From the NCBI RefSeq assembly GCF_001639105.2, contig NZ_CP028906.1, positions 142,848 through 176,081 of the forward strand: a DNA stretch of 33,234 nucleotides, in the 5' to 3' direction. Shown here in pieces: positions 15,765 through 24,400 of this stretch. The notes under the pieces were generated by a model, which made no database searches, was not told the origin of the DNA, and saw only the letters and a list, made by a program, of their open reading frames with translations. This DNA is from Azospirillum humicireducens (GTDB lineage Bacteria; Pseudomonadota; Alphaproteobacteria; Azospirillales; Azospirillaceae). The translations under genes and the position numbers were made by a program. Each line of letters opens with the position of its first letter. Position 1 is the stretch's first letter.

Positions 15765-16184
15765 TCATTTTTCCAAAGGTTGCAAGTCCGGGGCGGGGAT
15801 CCGTGCAACGAAGCGGCCCTTGACGCCGTCCGGCCAGTCCCGGTACGCGACGACACCGCTGCCGGTCGCACGATAGGCCAGCAGGTAACCGACGAGCGCC
15901 TCTACGGCCGGCCGCTCCGGCGTCAGGTCGCCGAGAACATATCCCATGCGCCCCGGCGAGCGGATGTGGACGGCGCAGGGGCGGCGGCAGCTCATCAGGC
16001 ACCGCATGGTGCCGACGCGGACATCGTCGAGGCCGGCGGATGCGAGGACCCCTTCGAGCAGGGCCGCGAACATCGCTCCGGTCCAACCGGCCCCCATATC
16101 CGCAGCAGGCCCCGCTTCAGGGGGCGCCGCCGGTCCGGTGCCGGGCTGGCTGCAGGTTTCGCAGACGATCACGTCGATGGTCAT
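15765..16184 (-). CDS. DUF1636 family protein, predicted metal-binding, cobalamin-associated
   Basis: This 139-residue protein has cysteine motifs CETC (residues 8-11) and CLMSCRRPC (about 62-70), the pattern of DUF1636, a thioredoxin-like ferredoxin-type family often encoded with cobalamin genes. Four or more cysteines could bind an Fe-S cluster or another metal. It starts 6 bases after the btuD stop and is the last gene of the cobalamin uptake operon. A role in handling of cobalt or cobalamin is suggested by neighbourhood only; the biochemical function is not established. Confidence 0.85.
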   Translation of the reverse strand: MTIDVIVCETCSQPGTGPAAPPEAGPAADMGAGWTGAMFAALLEGVLASAGLDDVRVGTMRCLMSCRRPCAVHIRSPGRMGYVLGDLTPERPAVEALVGYLLAYRATGSGVVAYRDWPDGVKGRFVARIPAPDLQPLEK

Positions 16185-16190
16185 GGCTGG

Positions 16191-16994
16191 TCAGTCTCCG
16201 GATTGGATGATGTCGGGTATCGGGGTCGGGCATTGGGGAAGCACCACCGGGACGTCGGCGGCCCGCGTCACGGCGAAGGCCACGCCATAGGCCTCGCCCA
16301 GCAGGGAAGGCGTCAGAACCGTCGCGGCGTCTCCTGCGATCACGCGCCGGTCCGGCATCAGCAGCACGAGATCGTCGCAGCAGCGGGCGGCCAGAGACAG
16401 GTCGTGCAGCACGACGACGACGGCACGCTGCCGCTCGACCGCTTCGGCCCGCAGCAGCGCCATGATGCGGAGCTGGTGGCCGGGATCGAGCGCCGCCGTC
16501 GGCTCGTCGGCAAGCAGCACCGGGGCATCCGCCGCCAGGACCCTGGCCAGCATCACGCGCGCCCGCTCGCCGCCCGACAGGGTCGGCACCGCACGCGCCG
16601 CAAGCCCGGCGACGCCGGTCGCCGCCATGACCCGTTCGACCGCGTCCTCGTCCAGCCGTCCCGCCCGCCCGAACGGGCCGAGATGCGGCAGCCGGCCGAG
16701 CGCCACCGTACGGCGGACCGTCAGCGGCCAATGGACAGGGTGGCCTTGCGGCAGGTAGCCGAGCAGGCGCGCGCGCGACCCTGCGTCGGCGGGCAGCGGC
16801 TGTCCGTCGAAGCGGACGTCGCCGCCATGGGGCAGCAGGCCGGCGACCGCGCGGAGCAGGGTGGATTTGCCGACGCCGTTCGGCCCGATCAGGCCGGTGA
16901 CGGCGCCGCGCCGCGCCGTGAAACCGGCATCGTCCAGGATGGTTCGCCGCCCCAGGCGCAGGGTGAGTCCGGAAGCCGTCAGCATCGTCACCAT
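16191..16994 (-). CDS. btuD: Cobalamin ABC transporter ATP-binding protein
   Basis: This is the ATPase of a FecE/BtuD-type importer, 267 residues long. The Walker A motif is GPNGVGKST (37-45), the ABC signature LSGGERARV (139-147), Walker B VLLADEPTAALD (159-170), and the switch His lies in VVLHDLSLAA. It overlaps the permease gene by 7 bases. The C-terminus is extended by a tail ending PIPDIIQSGD. The operon with a B12-riboswitch-controlled receptor argues for cobalamin rather than iron chelates as substrate. Confidence 0.9.
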   Translation of the reverse strand: MVTMLTASGLTLRLGRRTILDDAGFTARRGAVTGLIGPNGVGKSTLLRAVAGLLPHGGDVRFDGQPLPADAGSRARLLGYLPQGHPVHWPLTVRRTVALGRLPHLGPFGRAGRLDEDAVERVMAATGVAGLAARAVPTLSGGERARVMLARVLAADAPVLLADEPTAALDPGHQLRIMALLRAEAVERQRAVVVVLHDLSLAARCCDDLVLLMPDRRVIAGDAATVLTPSLLGEAYGVAFAVTRAADVPVVLPQCPTPIPDIIQSGD

Positions 16995-17977
16995 GCCTCC
17001 CGGCGGACGCGCAGGATGAGGACAAGGAAGAAGGGCGCGCCGACCAGCGCGGTGAGGACGCCCAGCATCACCTCCTGCGCGGTGGGGATCAGGCGGGACG
17101 CCAGATCGGCCAGCGTCACCAGCACCGCTCCGCCGAGCGCGCTCGGCAGCAGCAGGCGGCCGGGTTCATGCCCGACCAGGGGACGCAGCAGATGCGGCAC
17201 CACCAGCCCGACGAAACCGATCGATCCTGAGACCGCCACCGACGCCCCGACCGCCGCGGCGCTGCCGCCGATGACGGCCAGCCGCAGCCGGGTCAGATCG
17301 ATCCCCATGCTGCGGGCCGCCTCTTCACCCAATGTGAGGGCATCCAGCCCGCGTCCGGCGGCGAGCAGCAGGCCGCAGCCGGCCAGGATGAAGGGAAAGG
17401 CGGTCAGCGCATCGGCCGGCGTCCGGTCCTTCAGCGATCCCATCAGCCACAGCAGCATCTCGGTGACGGCATAGGGGTTGGGCGCGAGGTTCATCGCCAG
17501 GGAGGTGAGGGCGATGGCGAGGCTGGACAGCGCGATCCCTGCCAGGATCAGGGGCAGGCCGCCGCCGCCACGGGCGGCGACCGCCAGCACGATGCCGGTC
17601 GCCACGAGGGCGCCGGCCATCGCCATGGCGGGGAGCGCATAGGGCGACAGCGCTGCGAAGCCGAAATAGAAGGCGATGACCGCGCCCAGCCCGGCGCTCG
17701 CCGATACCCCGATCAGTCCCGGCTCGGCCAGCGGGTTGCGCAGCAGTCCCTGGAGCGCCGCGCCGGCGATGCCGAGCGCCGCCCCGACCTCGATCCCGAG
17801 AAGCAGACGCGGCAGGCGGATTTCCCGGACGACGGCGGCCGTCAGGGGATCGCCATACCCGAAGACGCCGGCGATCACGCCGCTCAGCGGAAGTGGCGCG
17901 TAGCCGATCGCGAGACCGGCCACCGATACCGCCAGCAGGGCGGCGGCCAGACCGGACAGCAGAGGCAAGGTGCGCAT
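16988..17977 (-). CDS. btuC: Cobalamin ABC transporter permease (FecCD/BtuC family)
   Basis: This 329-residue inner-membrane permease has about ten hydrophobic helices. The blocks REIRLPRLLLGIEVGAALGI, GAALQGLLRNPLAEPGLIG and GFVGLVVPHLLRPLVGHEPG are diagnostic of FecCD-type permeases. It lies 3 bases after btuF and overlaps btuD. Family assignment is firm; the cobalamin substrate follows from the btuB, btuF and riboswitch context. Confidence 0.92.
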   Translation of the reverse strand: MRTLPLLSGLAAALLAVSVAGLAIGYAPLPLSGVIAGVFGYGDPLTAAVVREIRLPRLLLGIEVGAALGIAGAALQGLLRNPLAEPGLIGVSASAGLGAVIAFYFGFAALSPYALPAMAMAGALVATGIVLAVAARGGGGLPLILAGIALSSLAIALTSLAMNLAPNPYAVTEMLLWLMGSLKDRTPADALTAFPFILAGCGLLLAAGRGLDALTLGEEAARSMGIDLTRLRLAVIGGSAAAVGASVAVSGSIGFVGLVVPHLLRPLVGHEPGRLLLPSALGGAVLVTLADLASRLIPTAQEVMLGVLTALVGAPFFLVLILRVRREAW

Positions 17978-17980
17978 CGA

Positions 17981-18847
17981 TCAAGGCCCCCGGTCGGGTG
18001 AAGAGGAGGGTGGGAGCCGACGCAGCCCGCCGGCCAGGGCCTCGGCCGCCTCGATGAGGAACCAGCCGCTGCACACCCAGCTCTTGCCGGGAACCGCAAC
18101 GGTCGGGGTGGTCGAGGCTCGGCGGAGGAAGGCGGGATGCTCTCCGAAGGCACGCCGCAGCGACCGGTCGGGACTTTCGAAGAAGCTGGTCACCAGCAGT
18201 TCGGGCGGGTTGAGGACGAACCGCTCCAGATCGTAGCCGGTCCAGCCCGACCGTCCTTCGGCGGTCGCCCGGTTGGTGAGGCCGGCCGCCGTCATCACCT
18301 CGTCGACGAAGGTTCCGGCGGCGGCGCTGCCACCGCCGGGACGCAGGTAGAGGGCCGGGCGGCCGGCACCGGCATTCTCCACCCGCACCGCAGCCAGCCG
18401 CCGGCGGACCGCGCCGTTCAGAGCCGCGCCGCGCTCGGGATGACCCAAGGCCTCGGCGACCGTGGCCGTCACCGCCTCGATGTCCTCGAACCGCTCGACC
18501 AGCGGGATTCGCACCACCCGCACACCGAACCGCTCCAGCAGTTCCAAGGTCTTGTGGTCGCTCCAGCCATTGGCCAGGACCACCCCGACGCCGAGCGACA
18601 GGTAGGCCTCGGCGCTCGGCCGGACCCGCCGGAAGGAAACCGCCTCGCCGGCCATGAGCGACAGCCAGGGGTCGGCGGCCTGCGGCGACAGGGCGGCGAT
18701 CTGGCCGGGATCGGCAAGCGCCAGAAGATACTGGTCGCCGCACACGGTGGCCGACGCCGCCAGCGGACCGGCGGCAACGGCCATCCCCACCGGGACGGCC
18801 GCGGTCAGAAGGCAGGCCGCCATCAGGCGGAGGATCAGCCGCCGCAC
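17981..18847 (-). CDS. btuF: Periplasmic cobalamin-binding protein of the ABC importer
   Basis: The gene encodes a 288-residue secreted protein with a signal peptide ending near AVA-AGP. It shows the class III binding-protein layout: an N-lobe with VLANGWSDHKTLELLERFGV, a long linking helix and a C-lobe with GKSWVCSGWFLIEAAEAL. It is short and divergent for BtuF but sits directly before btuC and btuD. Its start overlaps the preceding gene by 13 bases. Binding of another tetrapyrrole or a metal chelate is less likely given the riboswitch. Confidence 0.82.
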   Translation of the reverse strand: MRRLILRLMAACLLTAAVPVGMAVAAGPLAASATVCGDQYLLALADPGQIAALSPQAADPWLSLMAGEAVSFRRVRPSAEAYLSLGVGVVLANGWSDHKTLELLERFGVRVVRIPLVERFEDIEAVTATVAEALGHPERGAALNGAVRRRLAAVRVENAGAGRPALYLRPGGGSAAAGTFVDEVMTAAGLTNRATAEGRSGWTGYDLERFVLNPPELLVTSFFESPDRSLRRAFGEHPAFLRRASTTPTVAVPGKSWVCSGWFLIEAAEALAGGLRRLPPSSSPDRGP

Positions 18848-19419
18848 CGGAACCCCCTCCCGCTGCGGTCGAGCGGATCGGGCATCAGCCCGAGATAGCG
18901 TTCACGGAACCTGTCCCACATCGACAGGCGGCTCCAATCCGGCTCCTTCAGGATGCGGTCGTTCTCGCCGAGGAAGGGGTTGGGAAAGAACAGCGTCATC
19001 TGCTGGTCTCCCTTGCCGTTGAACAGCCGCAGGCCCCAGCTCCGCGGTGCGCCGTCGGCACCCAGGACCCGGTACATCTCGGCCCGCGCGGTCCGGCGGA
19101 TGCGGGCAAGCTCCGGATCGACCGGGTTGCGCGGCGTGCCCCGGTGGGGGCCGATGCAGACATGGAAATGCCACGCCCCGAAATCGACGGTCAGATAGCC
19201 GTCGAACAGCGACACCTTGCGCGGCGCGTTGGGGGCGCGGATCTCGAAGACGGCCCCCTGGACCAGCGAGCCGAACACGATGTCCCGCCACCAGACCTCG
19301 AAGGCATCCTTCAGCAGGGCGAGCAGCAGATCCTGGTCTGTGGGCAGCGTGAAGATCTCGACCCGGCCCATGCCGGGCTCCTCGACGACGCGCGAGGCCA
19401 CGGAAGTGACGGTGGTCAT
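18835..19419 (-). CDS. Conserved protein of unknown function with an HxHxC motif, in the cobalamin operon
   Basis: I do not recognise a named function. The protein has 194 residues from an ATG preceded by AGGAGGT, with no signal peptide or membrane segment, so it is probably cytoplasmic. It is rich in aromatics (EVWWRDIVFG, FGAWHFHVCIGPHRG). The cluster His84, His86, Cys88 and His92 looks like a possible metal or corrin-cobalt ligand set. Near the C-terminus are MTLFFPNPFLGEND and SMWDRFRERYLGL. It lies 28 bases after btuB and overlaps btuF. The position between receptor and binding-protein genes suggests a role in cobalamin uptake or processing; this is inference. Confidence 0.8.
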   Translation of the reverse strand: MTTVTSVASRVVEEPGMGRVEIFTLPTDQDLLLALLKDAFEVWWRDIVFGSLVQGAVFEIRAPNAPRKVSLFDGYLTVDFGAWHFHVCIGPHRGTPRNPVDPELARIRRTARAEMYRVLGADGAPRSWGLRLFNGKGDQQMTLFFPNPFLGENDRILKEPDWSRLSMWDRFRERYLGLMPDPLDRSGRGFRCGG

Positions 19420-19447
19420 GGAAATGAACCTCCTGGGAAGGACGGGG

Positions 19448-21349
19448 TCAGAAGCGCGCGGACAGGCCGGCATAGGCCGAGCGGCCCGGAGCGGCGTGGC
19501 CGTAGACCTCCTCGTAGCGGCGGCCGAACAGGTTCTCGACGCGGCCATGCAGCGTCACCGCATCGGTCAGGTCGTAGGACAGCCGGAGATCCGCGGTGAG
19601 GAAGGCGCTGCCGGTGCCGTAATTCTCGATCATGTCGCGATAGCGCAGGCCGAGATTGGCGTAGGCCTCGGGCAGGAAACGCCAGCCGACCGACGCGCTT
19701 CCCTGGTGGAGCGGCAGGTTGCGCAGCCGCTGCCCGCTGTTGGCGTTGACCACGCTCTGCCAGGAATAGGCGGCGCGCAGGTCGGTGGTCGCGGTCGGGC
19801 GGGCAGCCAGTTCCACCTCAACGCCCTGCGCCCTGGTGCGGTCGACATTGACATAGCCGCCGCCCGAACAGGCCGGGCTGACCGCCGGACCGTAGAGCCA
19901 GTTGATCTGGTCGCGGGTGGCGGCCTGGAAATAGGTCGCCCCGGCGGTCAGTTGCCCGCCCAGCAGCGATTGCTCGACACCGGCGTCCCAGCCGCGGCTG
20001 CGCTCGGGCCGCAGGTCGGTGCGTCCATAGCAGGGATCGAAGCGTTCATAGAGCGACGGCGGCTGCCACGCCGTGCCGTAGCTGGAGCGCAGCGTCGTGC
20101 CGGTCGCTTCGATCCGGTAGGCGGCGCCGAGCCTCCAGGTTCCCTTGCCGCCATGGTCGGTGTGGCGGTCGCCGCGGACGGTCGCCGACAGGTCGAGCGG
20201 CGCCACCGGCGTCACGCCGAGGGTGGCGAAGCCGCCGCCGCGCCAGTTGTGCGACCGCATGTCCGGCGCGAGCGGCGCGAAGCCCGGCGTGTGCTGCTCC
20301 ATGCTCTCGCGGGTGGCGTCGGCGCCGTAGCCCAGCGTAACCCGGTCGGACAGCTTGGCGTTCGCCGCATAGTCGAGGCGGGTCTTGTGGCCGTCATAGG
20401 TGTCGCCCCTGGTTCCCTCCCCCCAGTACTGCCGGGTGCTGGTGGTGTTGGCGATGCCGAAGCTGTGGACCAGCCTGCCGCCCAGGCTGTCGAGCGACCC
20501 GCCCAGGCGCAGGAACCGTTCGGTTTCGTCGCGCGACCAATTGTTGTCTCGGGTGGCGGGATCGTAGGTCAGGCTCTTGCGCCGGTAGCGCGCGGTCGCG
20601 TCGAGGCGCAAATCCTCGGTCGCCTGGACGCCGATCCGTCCGGCGACGGCCCAGTGCCGGAACGGGTCCTTCTCCTGCCCGCCACGCCAGCGGCTGAAAT
20701 CCGAAAAGCCGCCGGAATGGGTTCCGGACAGCGAGGCGCGGTAATCCACCCTGTCGCGTGCCCCGGACACCGAGGCGTTCGCCCGCTTGGTGTCGAAGCT
20801 GCCATATTCGGCACCGACCTGCCCGCCGAACGGACCGGCCGGGCGTCGGGTGACGATGTTGACCACGCCGCCGCCGGCATCCGGCCCGAAGCGGCCCGGC
20901 TGCGGCCCGCGCAGCACCTCGATGCGCTCGATGTCGGCGGTGTCCATCTCGCCGGCCGCATAGTGCGACTGCGACTGGCTGGTGTCGCTCATCTCGACGC
21001 CGTCGATGAAGAAGCGGGTGTTGCGCGGGCCCAACCCGCGCAGCCGCACGGTCTGGGCGCCGCCCGGCGCCTGCCGGCCCGACAGGCTGACACCGGGAAC
21101 CAGCAGCAAGGCGTCATCGAGACGACGGATCTGCCGACGGGCGATCTCCTCGGCGCCGATCACGCTGGAAGCGGTGGACGCCTGCTCCTGCGGCACTGCC
21201 AAATCCTTCGGCGCCGCGATCTCCAGCGGAGCGAGTTGAAGGTCGTCCGCCGAGGCGGCCGACGCTCCGGCCGCAACCCCGAGCCCGGCCAAGGCGACCC
21301 GGACGCAAAAAGTCCTGCCAAAATGTGTGATGGAACGGCTTGTCTGCAT
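19448..21349 (-). CDS. btuB: TonB-dependent cobalamin receptor
   Basis: This outer-membrane vitamin B12 importer has 633 residues from the ATG at 21349, which gives a signal peptide ending SAD or ASA; the frame is open to 21517. The plug contains DALLLVPGVSLSGRQAPGG, VRLRGLGPRNTRFFIDGVEM, IERIEVLRGPQPGRFGPDAG and GVVNIVTRRP. The barrel has YGTAWQPPSLYERFDP and ends ENLFGRRYEEVYGHAAPGRS...SARF, as in BtuB-type receptors. A cobalamin riboswitch precedes it on the same strand, which identifies the substrate class. It begins a six-gene uptake operon. AGGA lies 11 bases before the chosen start. Confidence 0.93.
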   Translation of the reverse strand: MQTSRSITHFGRTFCVRVALAGLGVAAGASAASADDLQLAPLEIAAPKDLAVPQEQASTASSVIGAEEIARRQIRRLDDALLLVPGVSLSGRQAPGGAQTVRLRGLGPRNTRFFIDGVEMSDTSQSQSHYAAGEMDTADIERIEVLRGPQPGRFGPDAGGGVVNIVTRRPAGPFGGQVGAEYGSFDTKRANASVSGARDRVDYRASLSGTHSGGFSDFSRWRGGQEKDPFRHWAVAGRIGVQATEDLRLDATARYRRKSLTYDPATRDNNWSRDETERFLRLGGSLDSLGGRLVHSFGIANTTSTRQYWGEGTRGDTYDGHKTRLDYAANAKLSDRVTLGYGADATRESMEQHTPGFAPLAPDMRSHNWRGGGFATLGVTPVAPLDLSATVRGDRHTDHGGKGTWRLGAAYRIEATGTTLRSSYGTAWQPPSLYERFDPCYGRTDLRPERSRGWDAGVEQSLLGGQLTAGATYFQAATRDQINWLYGPAVSPACSGGGYVNVDRTRAQGVEVELAARPTATTDLRAAYSWQSVVNANSGQRLRNLPLHQGSASVGWRFLPEAYANLGLRYRDMIENYGTGSAFLTADLRLSYDLTDAVTLHGRVENLFGRRYEEVYGHAAPGRSAYAGLSARF

Positions 21350-21639
21350 GCTCTGCCACGTCCTGCCACAGGCATGGAGGCGCGTTCGGACAAGCGGTGC
21401 GGCCGCGAAGCCGCCCGTCCGGGACAACACATCCATGCCGGCCCCGGAAACCGGAGCCGTTGAACGGGCGTTGCCGAACGGACGCCACGACGCGAGGCCC
21501 CGCGCCTGGAGAACCATTCAGCTGCGACGTGATTCAGGGAGGATCGATCATCCCGGACTCCGGTCGCGGCAACGCCAATGGACGCGTCACCACGACGGGT
21601 TTCCGCACCTTCGACACACCCCGATCGAAGGCAGAGTGA

Positions 21640-21850
21640 CGCTGTCGGAGGCAGGTCTCCTGGCTCGCGGGTCGTCATCCGGCACCGCCTTCCCGACCGC
21701 GATCCCAAGGACCTCCGGTCAGTGGCTTTCTGGTGCCGACTCGCCGCTCACAGTTGCGGGGACAGCCACGGCTTGCATCAGGCTTGGAGGCCTGTCGCTT
21801 CCGTCGTTCCCTTTTAATCTCCCGGCTTGCGTCCGGGAAAACCGCCGACA
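21640..21850 (-). promoter_or_regulatory. Cobalamin (B12) riboswitch upstream of btuB
   Basis: Read on the - strand, this region has the conserved elements in order: GGGAA at about 21811-21807, the core CCCCGCAACTGTGAGCGG, GCCACTG at 21726-21720, GGGAAGGCGGTGCCGG, and the B12 box AGCCAGGAGACCTGCC at 21665-21650. These are the hallmark blocks of the AdoCbl riboswitch class. It is followed by about 290 bases without a gene and then btuB, so effector binding would repress the uptake operon. The leader between 21639 and 21350 shows no clear terminator, so control may be at translation or through Rho. Exact ends are approximate. Confidence 0.95.
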
Positions 21851-21933
21851 ATGCCTCTCGTGATAGAGGCAGGCCATACGCCTGTCAATGGCGTCGAGCC
21901 GTTCCTGTCCTCGCAATGATGCGGGCGTCCCGA

Positions 21934-22761
21934 TCAGGGGGCGGTCCGCGATTCCGCTGACCGGTCCCGCAACGCCGGTGATGGGGCCGCGGGCAACATG
22001 GCGTCCAGCAGCGCCCGCGCCGCCGGATGGTCGAAGGCGAAAGAGGGGCCGACCGGCCGGTCCTCCACCAGTCCGCCGTCATGCAGCACCGCCACCCGGT
22101 CACAGAAGCGGCGGACCAGCCGGACGTCGTGGGTGATGAACAGGAAGGCGGTGCCCAGCCGGTCGCGCAGCCCGGCCAGCAGATCGAGGATCTGGAGTTG
22201 CAGCACGAGATCGAGATTCGACACCGCCTCGTCCAGCAGGATCAGCCGGGGTTCCGGCGCGAGCGCGCGGGCGATGCAGACACGCTGAACCTGGCCGCCG
22301 CTCATGCTCCCCGGCAGCCGGTCGGCATCCTCCGGCGCCAGCCCGACCAGCCGCAACAGCTCCGCCACACGGGCGGCCCGTTCCCGCGCGTCGAGGCCGG
22401 TCAGGTGGCGCAGCGGTTCGGCGATGATCCGGCCGATCCGATGGCGCGGATTGACCGCGCCCAGCGGATCCTGGAACACCGCCTGCACCGTCCGCCGGAA
22501 GGTCCGGCGGCCGGCGGCATCCATTGCATCGATCGGCCGGCCGAGACAGCGCACCGTGCCGCCATCCGGCCGTTCGAGGCCAAGCATCAGCCGGGCCAGC
22601 GTGCTCTTGCCCGATCCGCTGGCGCCAAGCAGCGCCACGCTCTCCCCGTCCCTCACCGACAGGCTGACGCCACGCAGCACCGTCTTCGACGGCCCCTTAG
22701 CGAAGACGCCTTGCCCGCCATACCGTTTCTCCACCGCCTCGGCGGCCAGCAGGATCGTCAC
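21934..22761 (-). CDS. nikE: Nickel ABC transporter ATP-binding protein NikE
   Basis: This is one of two ATPases of the NikABCDE importer; 275 residues from a GTG that overlaps the nikD stop (GTGA). The Walker A motif is GASGSGKST, the Q-loop VFQDPLGAVNPR, the signature MSGGQVQRV and Walker B LILLDEAVSNLDLVLQ. The last block and FLFITHDVRLVRRFCDRVAV are closely NikE-like. It is the last gene of the operon, followed by the riboswitch of the next one. Confidence 0.93.
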   Translation of the reverse strand: MTILLAAEAVEKRYGGQGVFAKGPSKTVLRGVSLSVRDGESVALLGASGSGKSTLARLMLGLERPDGGTVRCLGRPIDAMDAAGRRTFRRTVQAVFQDPLGAVNPRHRIGRIIAEPLRHLTGLDARERAARVAELLRLVGLAPEDADRLPGSMSGGQVQRVCIARALAPEPRLILLDEAVSNLDLVLQLQILDLLAGLRDRLGTAFLFITHDVRLVRRFCDRVAVLHDGGLVEDRPVGPSFAFDHPAARALLDAMLPAAPSPALRDRSAESRTAP

Positions 22762-23540
22762 GCGAACTCCTCCGGATAGAGCGCCCGGTGGGCATCGAGC
22801 AGGGCGCGGGCGGCGCCGGAACGCGGTGCCGCGAACAGCGCGGCGACCGGAGCCGTCTCGACGATGCGGCCGGCTTCCATCACCGCCACCTCGTCGGCCA
22901 GCCGGGCGACCACCCCCATGTCGTGGGTGACGATCAGCACACCCAGCCCCCGCGTGGCGACCAGCCGCTCGATCAGGGACAGGATATGGCCCTGGACCAA
23001 CGGGTCGAGGTCGGTCGTCGGCTCGTCGGCCAGCAGGAAGGGCGCCCCGGCCAGCAGCGCCAGGGCGATCATCATGCGCTGAAGCATGCCGCCGCTCATC
23101 TCGAACGGGTAGAGCCGGGCGATGCGGTCGGGCTCCGGCAGGCCGACCTCCGCCAGAACCTCCGGCAGAAGCCGGTCCAGCGCGCCGGCATCGCCGCGCA
23201 CCGCCAGCGTTTCGCGGGCATGGGCGCGCATGGTCAGCACCGGATTGAAGGCGCTGCGCGGGTTCTGCATCACCGTCGCCACCGTCCGGCCGGGCAGCGT
23301 CGCCGGTTCGACCGCCTCGCCGTCGAGACGGACACGGCCGCCGAGCCGCTCCACCCCAGGCGGCGTCAGCCCCTGCAACCCAAGGCAGGTCAGGGATTTG
23401 CCCGACCCGCTGGCGCCGACCAGCGCGGTGACGCGCCCGCGCTCCACCGCCAGATCGATGCCGCGCACCAGCTCCACCGGACGGCCGTCGCGGCGGGCCG
23501 AGAGCCTGAGCCCCTCCACGCTCAGACGGTGCACGGTCAA
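22758..23540 (-). CDS. nikD: Nickel ABC transporter ATP-binding protein NikD
   Basis: This is the second ATPase of the Ni importer, about 260 residues. The Walker A motif is GASGSGKSL, with TVMQNPRSAFNPV, the signature MSGGMLQRM and Walker B FLLADEPTTDLDP. The YPFEMSGGMLQRMMIA and VTHDMGVVARLADEVAVM blocks are NikD hallmarks. No ATG is available at the right place. A TTG at 23540 overlaps the nikC stop (TTGA), and a GTG at 23534 is the alternative. The overlap favours TTG with translational coupling. It is coupled downstream to nikE in the same way. Confidence 0.92.
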   Translation of the reverse strand: MTVHRLSVEGLRLSARRDGRPVELVRGIDLAVERGRVTALVGASGSGKSLTCLGLQGLTPPGVERLGGRVRLDGEAVEPATLPGRTVATVMQNPRSAFNPVLTMRAHARETLAVRGDAGALDRLLPEVLAEVGLPEPDRIARLYPFEMSGGMLQRMMIALALLAGAPFLLADEPTTDLDPLVQGHILSLIERLVATRGLGVLIVTHDMGVVARLADEVAVMEAGRIVETAPVAALFAAPRSGAARALLDAHRALYPEEFA

Positions 23541-24400
23541 TGGTCGTCTCCCGCCAGCGTCGGGTCGAGCCGGTCGCGCAGCGCGTCGCCCAGCAGGTTG
23601 AAGCCCATCACCGTCAGCAGGATCATCAGCCCCGGCCACAGCATCAGCATCGGCTGGGTCCAGATGAATTCGCGCGCGTCGCTGATCATCACCCCCCATT
23701 CCGGCGTCGGCGGCGTCACCCCCAGCCCGAGGAAGGACAGGCCGGCGACATGCAGGATCATGTGCCCGATGTCGAGCGTCGCCAGCACCACCAGCTGCAC
23801 CAGCACCCCCGGCAGGACATGCTCCACGAAGACGCGCGGCCGCGACGCGCCGGAGACGATGGCGGCGGCGACGAAGTCGCGCTCGCGCAGCGACAGCACC
23901 ATGCCGCGGACGATGCGGGCGTACCAGGCCCAGTGGGACAGGGCGATGGCCAGCACCACATTGGTCAGGCCGGTGCCGAGCACGCCGACCATGAACATGG
24001 CGAGCACGAAGGTCGGCACGGTCAGGAAACCGTCGCAGACCCGCATGACGATCCGGTCCGTCCGCCCGCCGAGAAAGCCCGACAGGCCGCCGATGCCGAT
24101 GCCCAAGGTCAGGATCAGGGCGACGATGACGGCGACCGCCCCAAGCGACACCGAGGCGCCGTGCAGCAGCCGGGCCAGCAGGTCGCGCCCGAGATGATCG
24201 GTGCCGAGCCAATGGGCGGCGCTCGGCCCTTCCAGCCGCGCCATCAGATCGACCGCCTCCGGATCCCAGGGAAGCAGGGGAGCGGCCAGGGCAGCCAGGG
24301 CGATGACGCCGACCAGGGCCAGCCCGGCCAGTGTGGTGCGGCGAGGCCGGAGCCGGCGGCGGGCACCGGACAGCCCGTCATCCTGGACAAGCACGCTCAT
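23537..24400 (-). CDS. nikC: Nickel ABC transporter permease NikC
   Basis: The gene encodes a 287-residue inner-membrane permease of the DppC/NikC type. The N-terminal helix is followed by HWLGTDHLGRDLLARLLHGA (the typical entry motif) and the EAA-like loop SGASRPRVFVEHVLPG, then LDIGHMILHVAGLSFLGLGV. It overlaps nikB by 4 bases (ATGA). It forms the channel with NikB. Confidence 0.95.
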   Translation of the reverse strand: MSVLVQDDGLSGARRRLRPRRTTLAGLALVGVIALAALAAPLLPWDPEAVDLMARLEGPSAAHWLGTDHLGRDLLARLLHGASVSLGAVAVIVALILTLGIGIGGLSGFLGGRTDRIVMRVCDGFLTVPTFVLAMFMVGVLGTGLTNVVLAIALSHWAWYARIVRGMVLSLRERDFVAAAIVSGASRPRVFVEHVLPGVLVQLVVLATLDIGHMILHVAGLSFLGLGVTPPTPEWGVMISDAREFIWTQPMLMLWPGLMILLTVMGFNLLGDALRDRLDPTLAGDDH

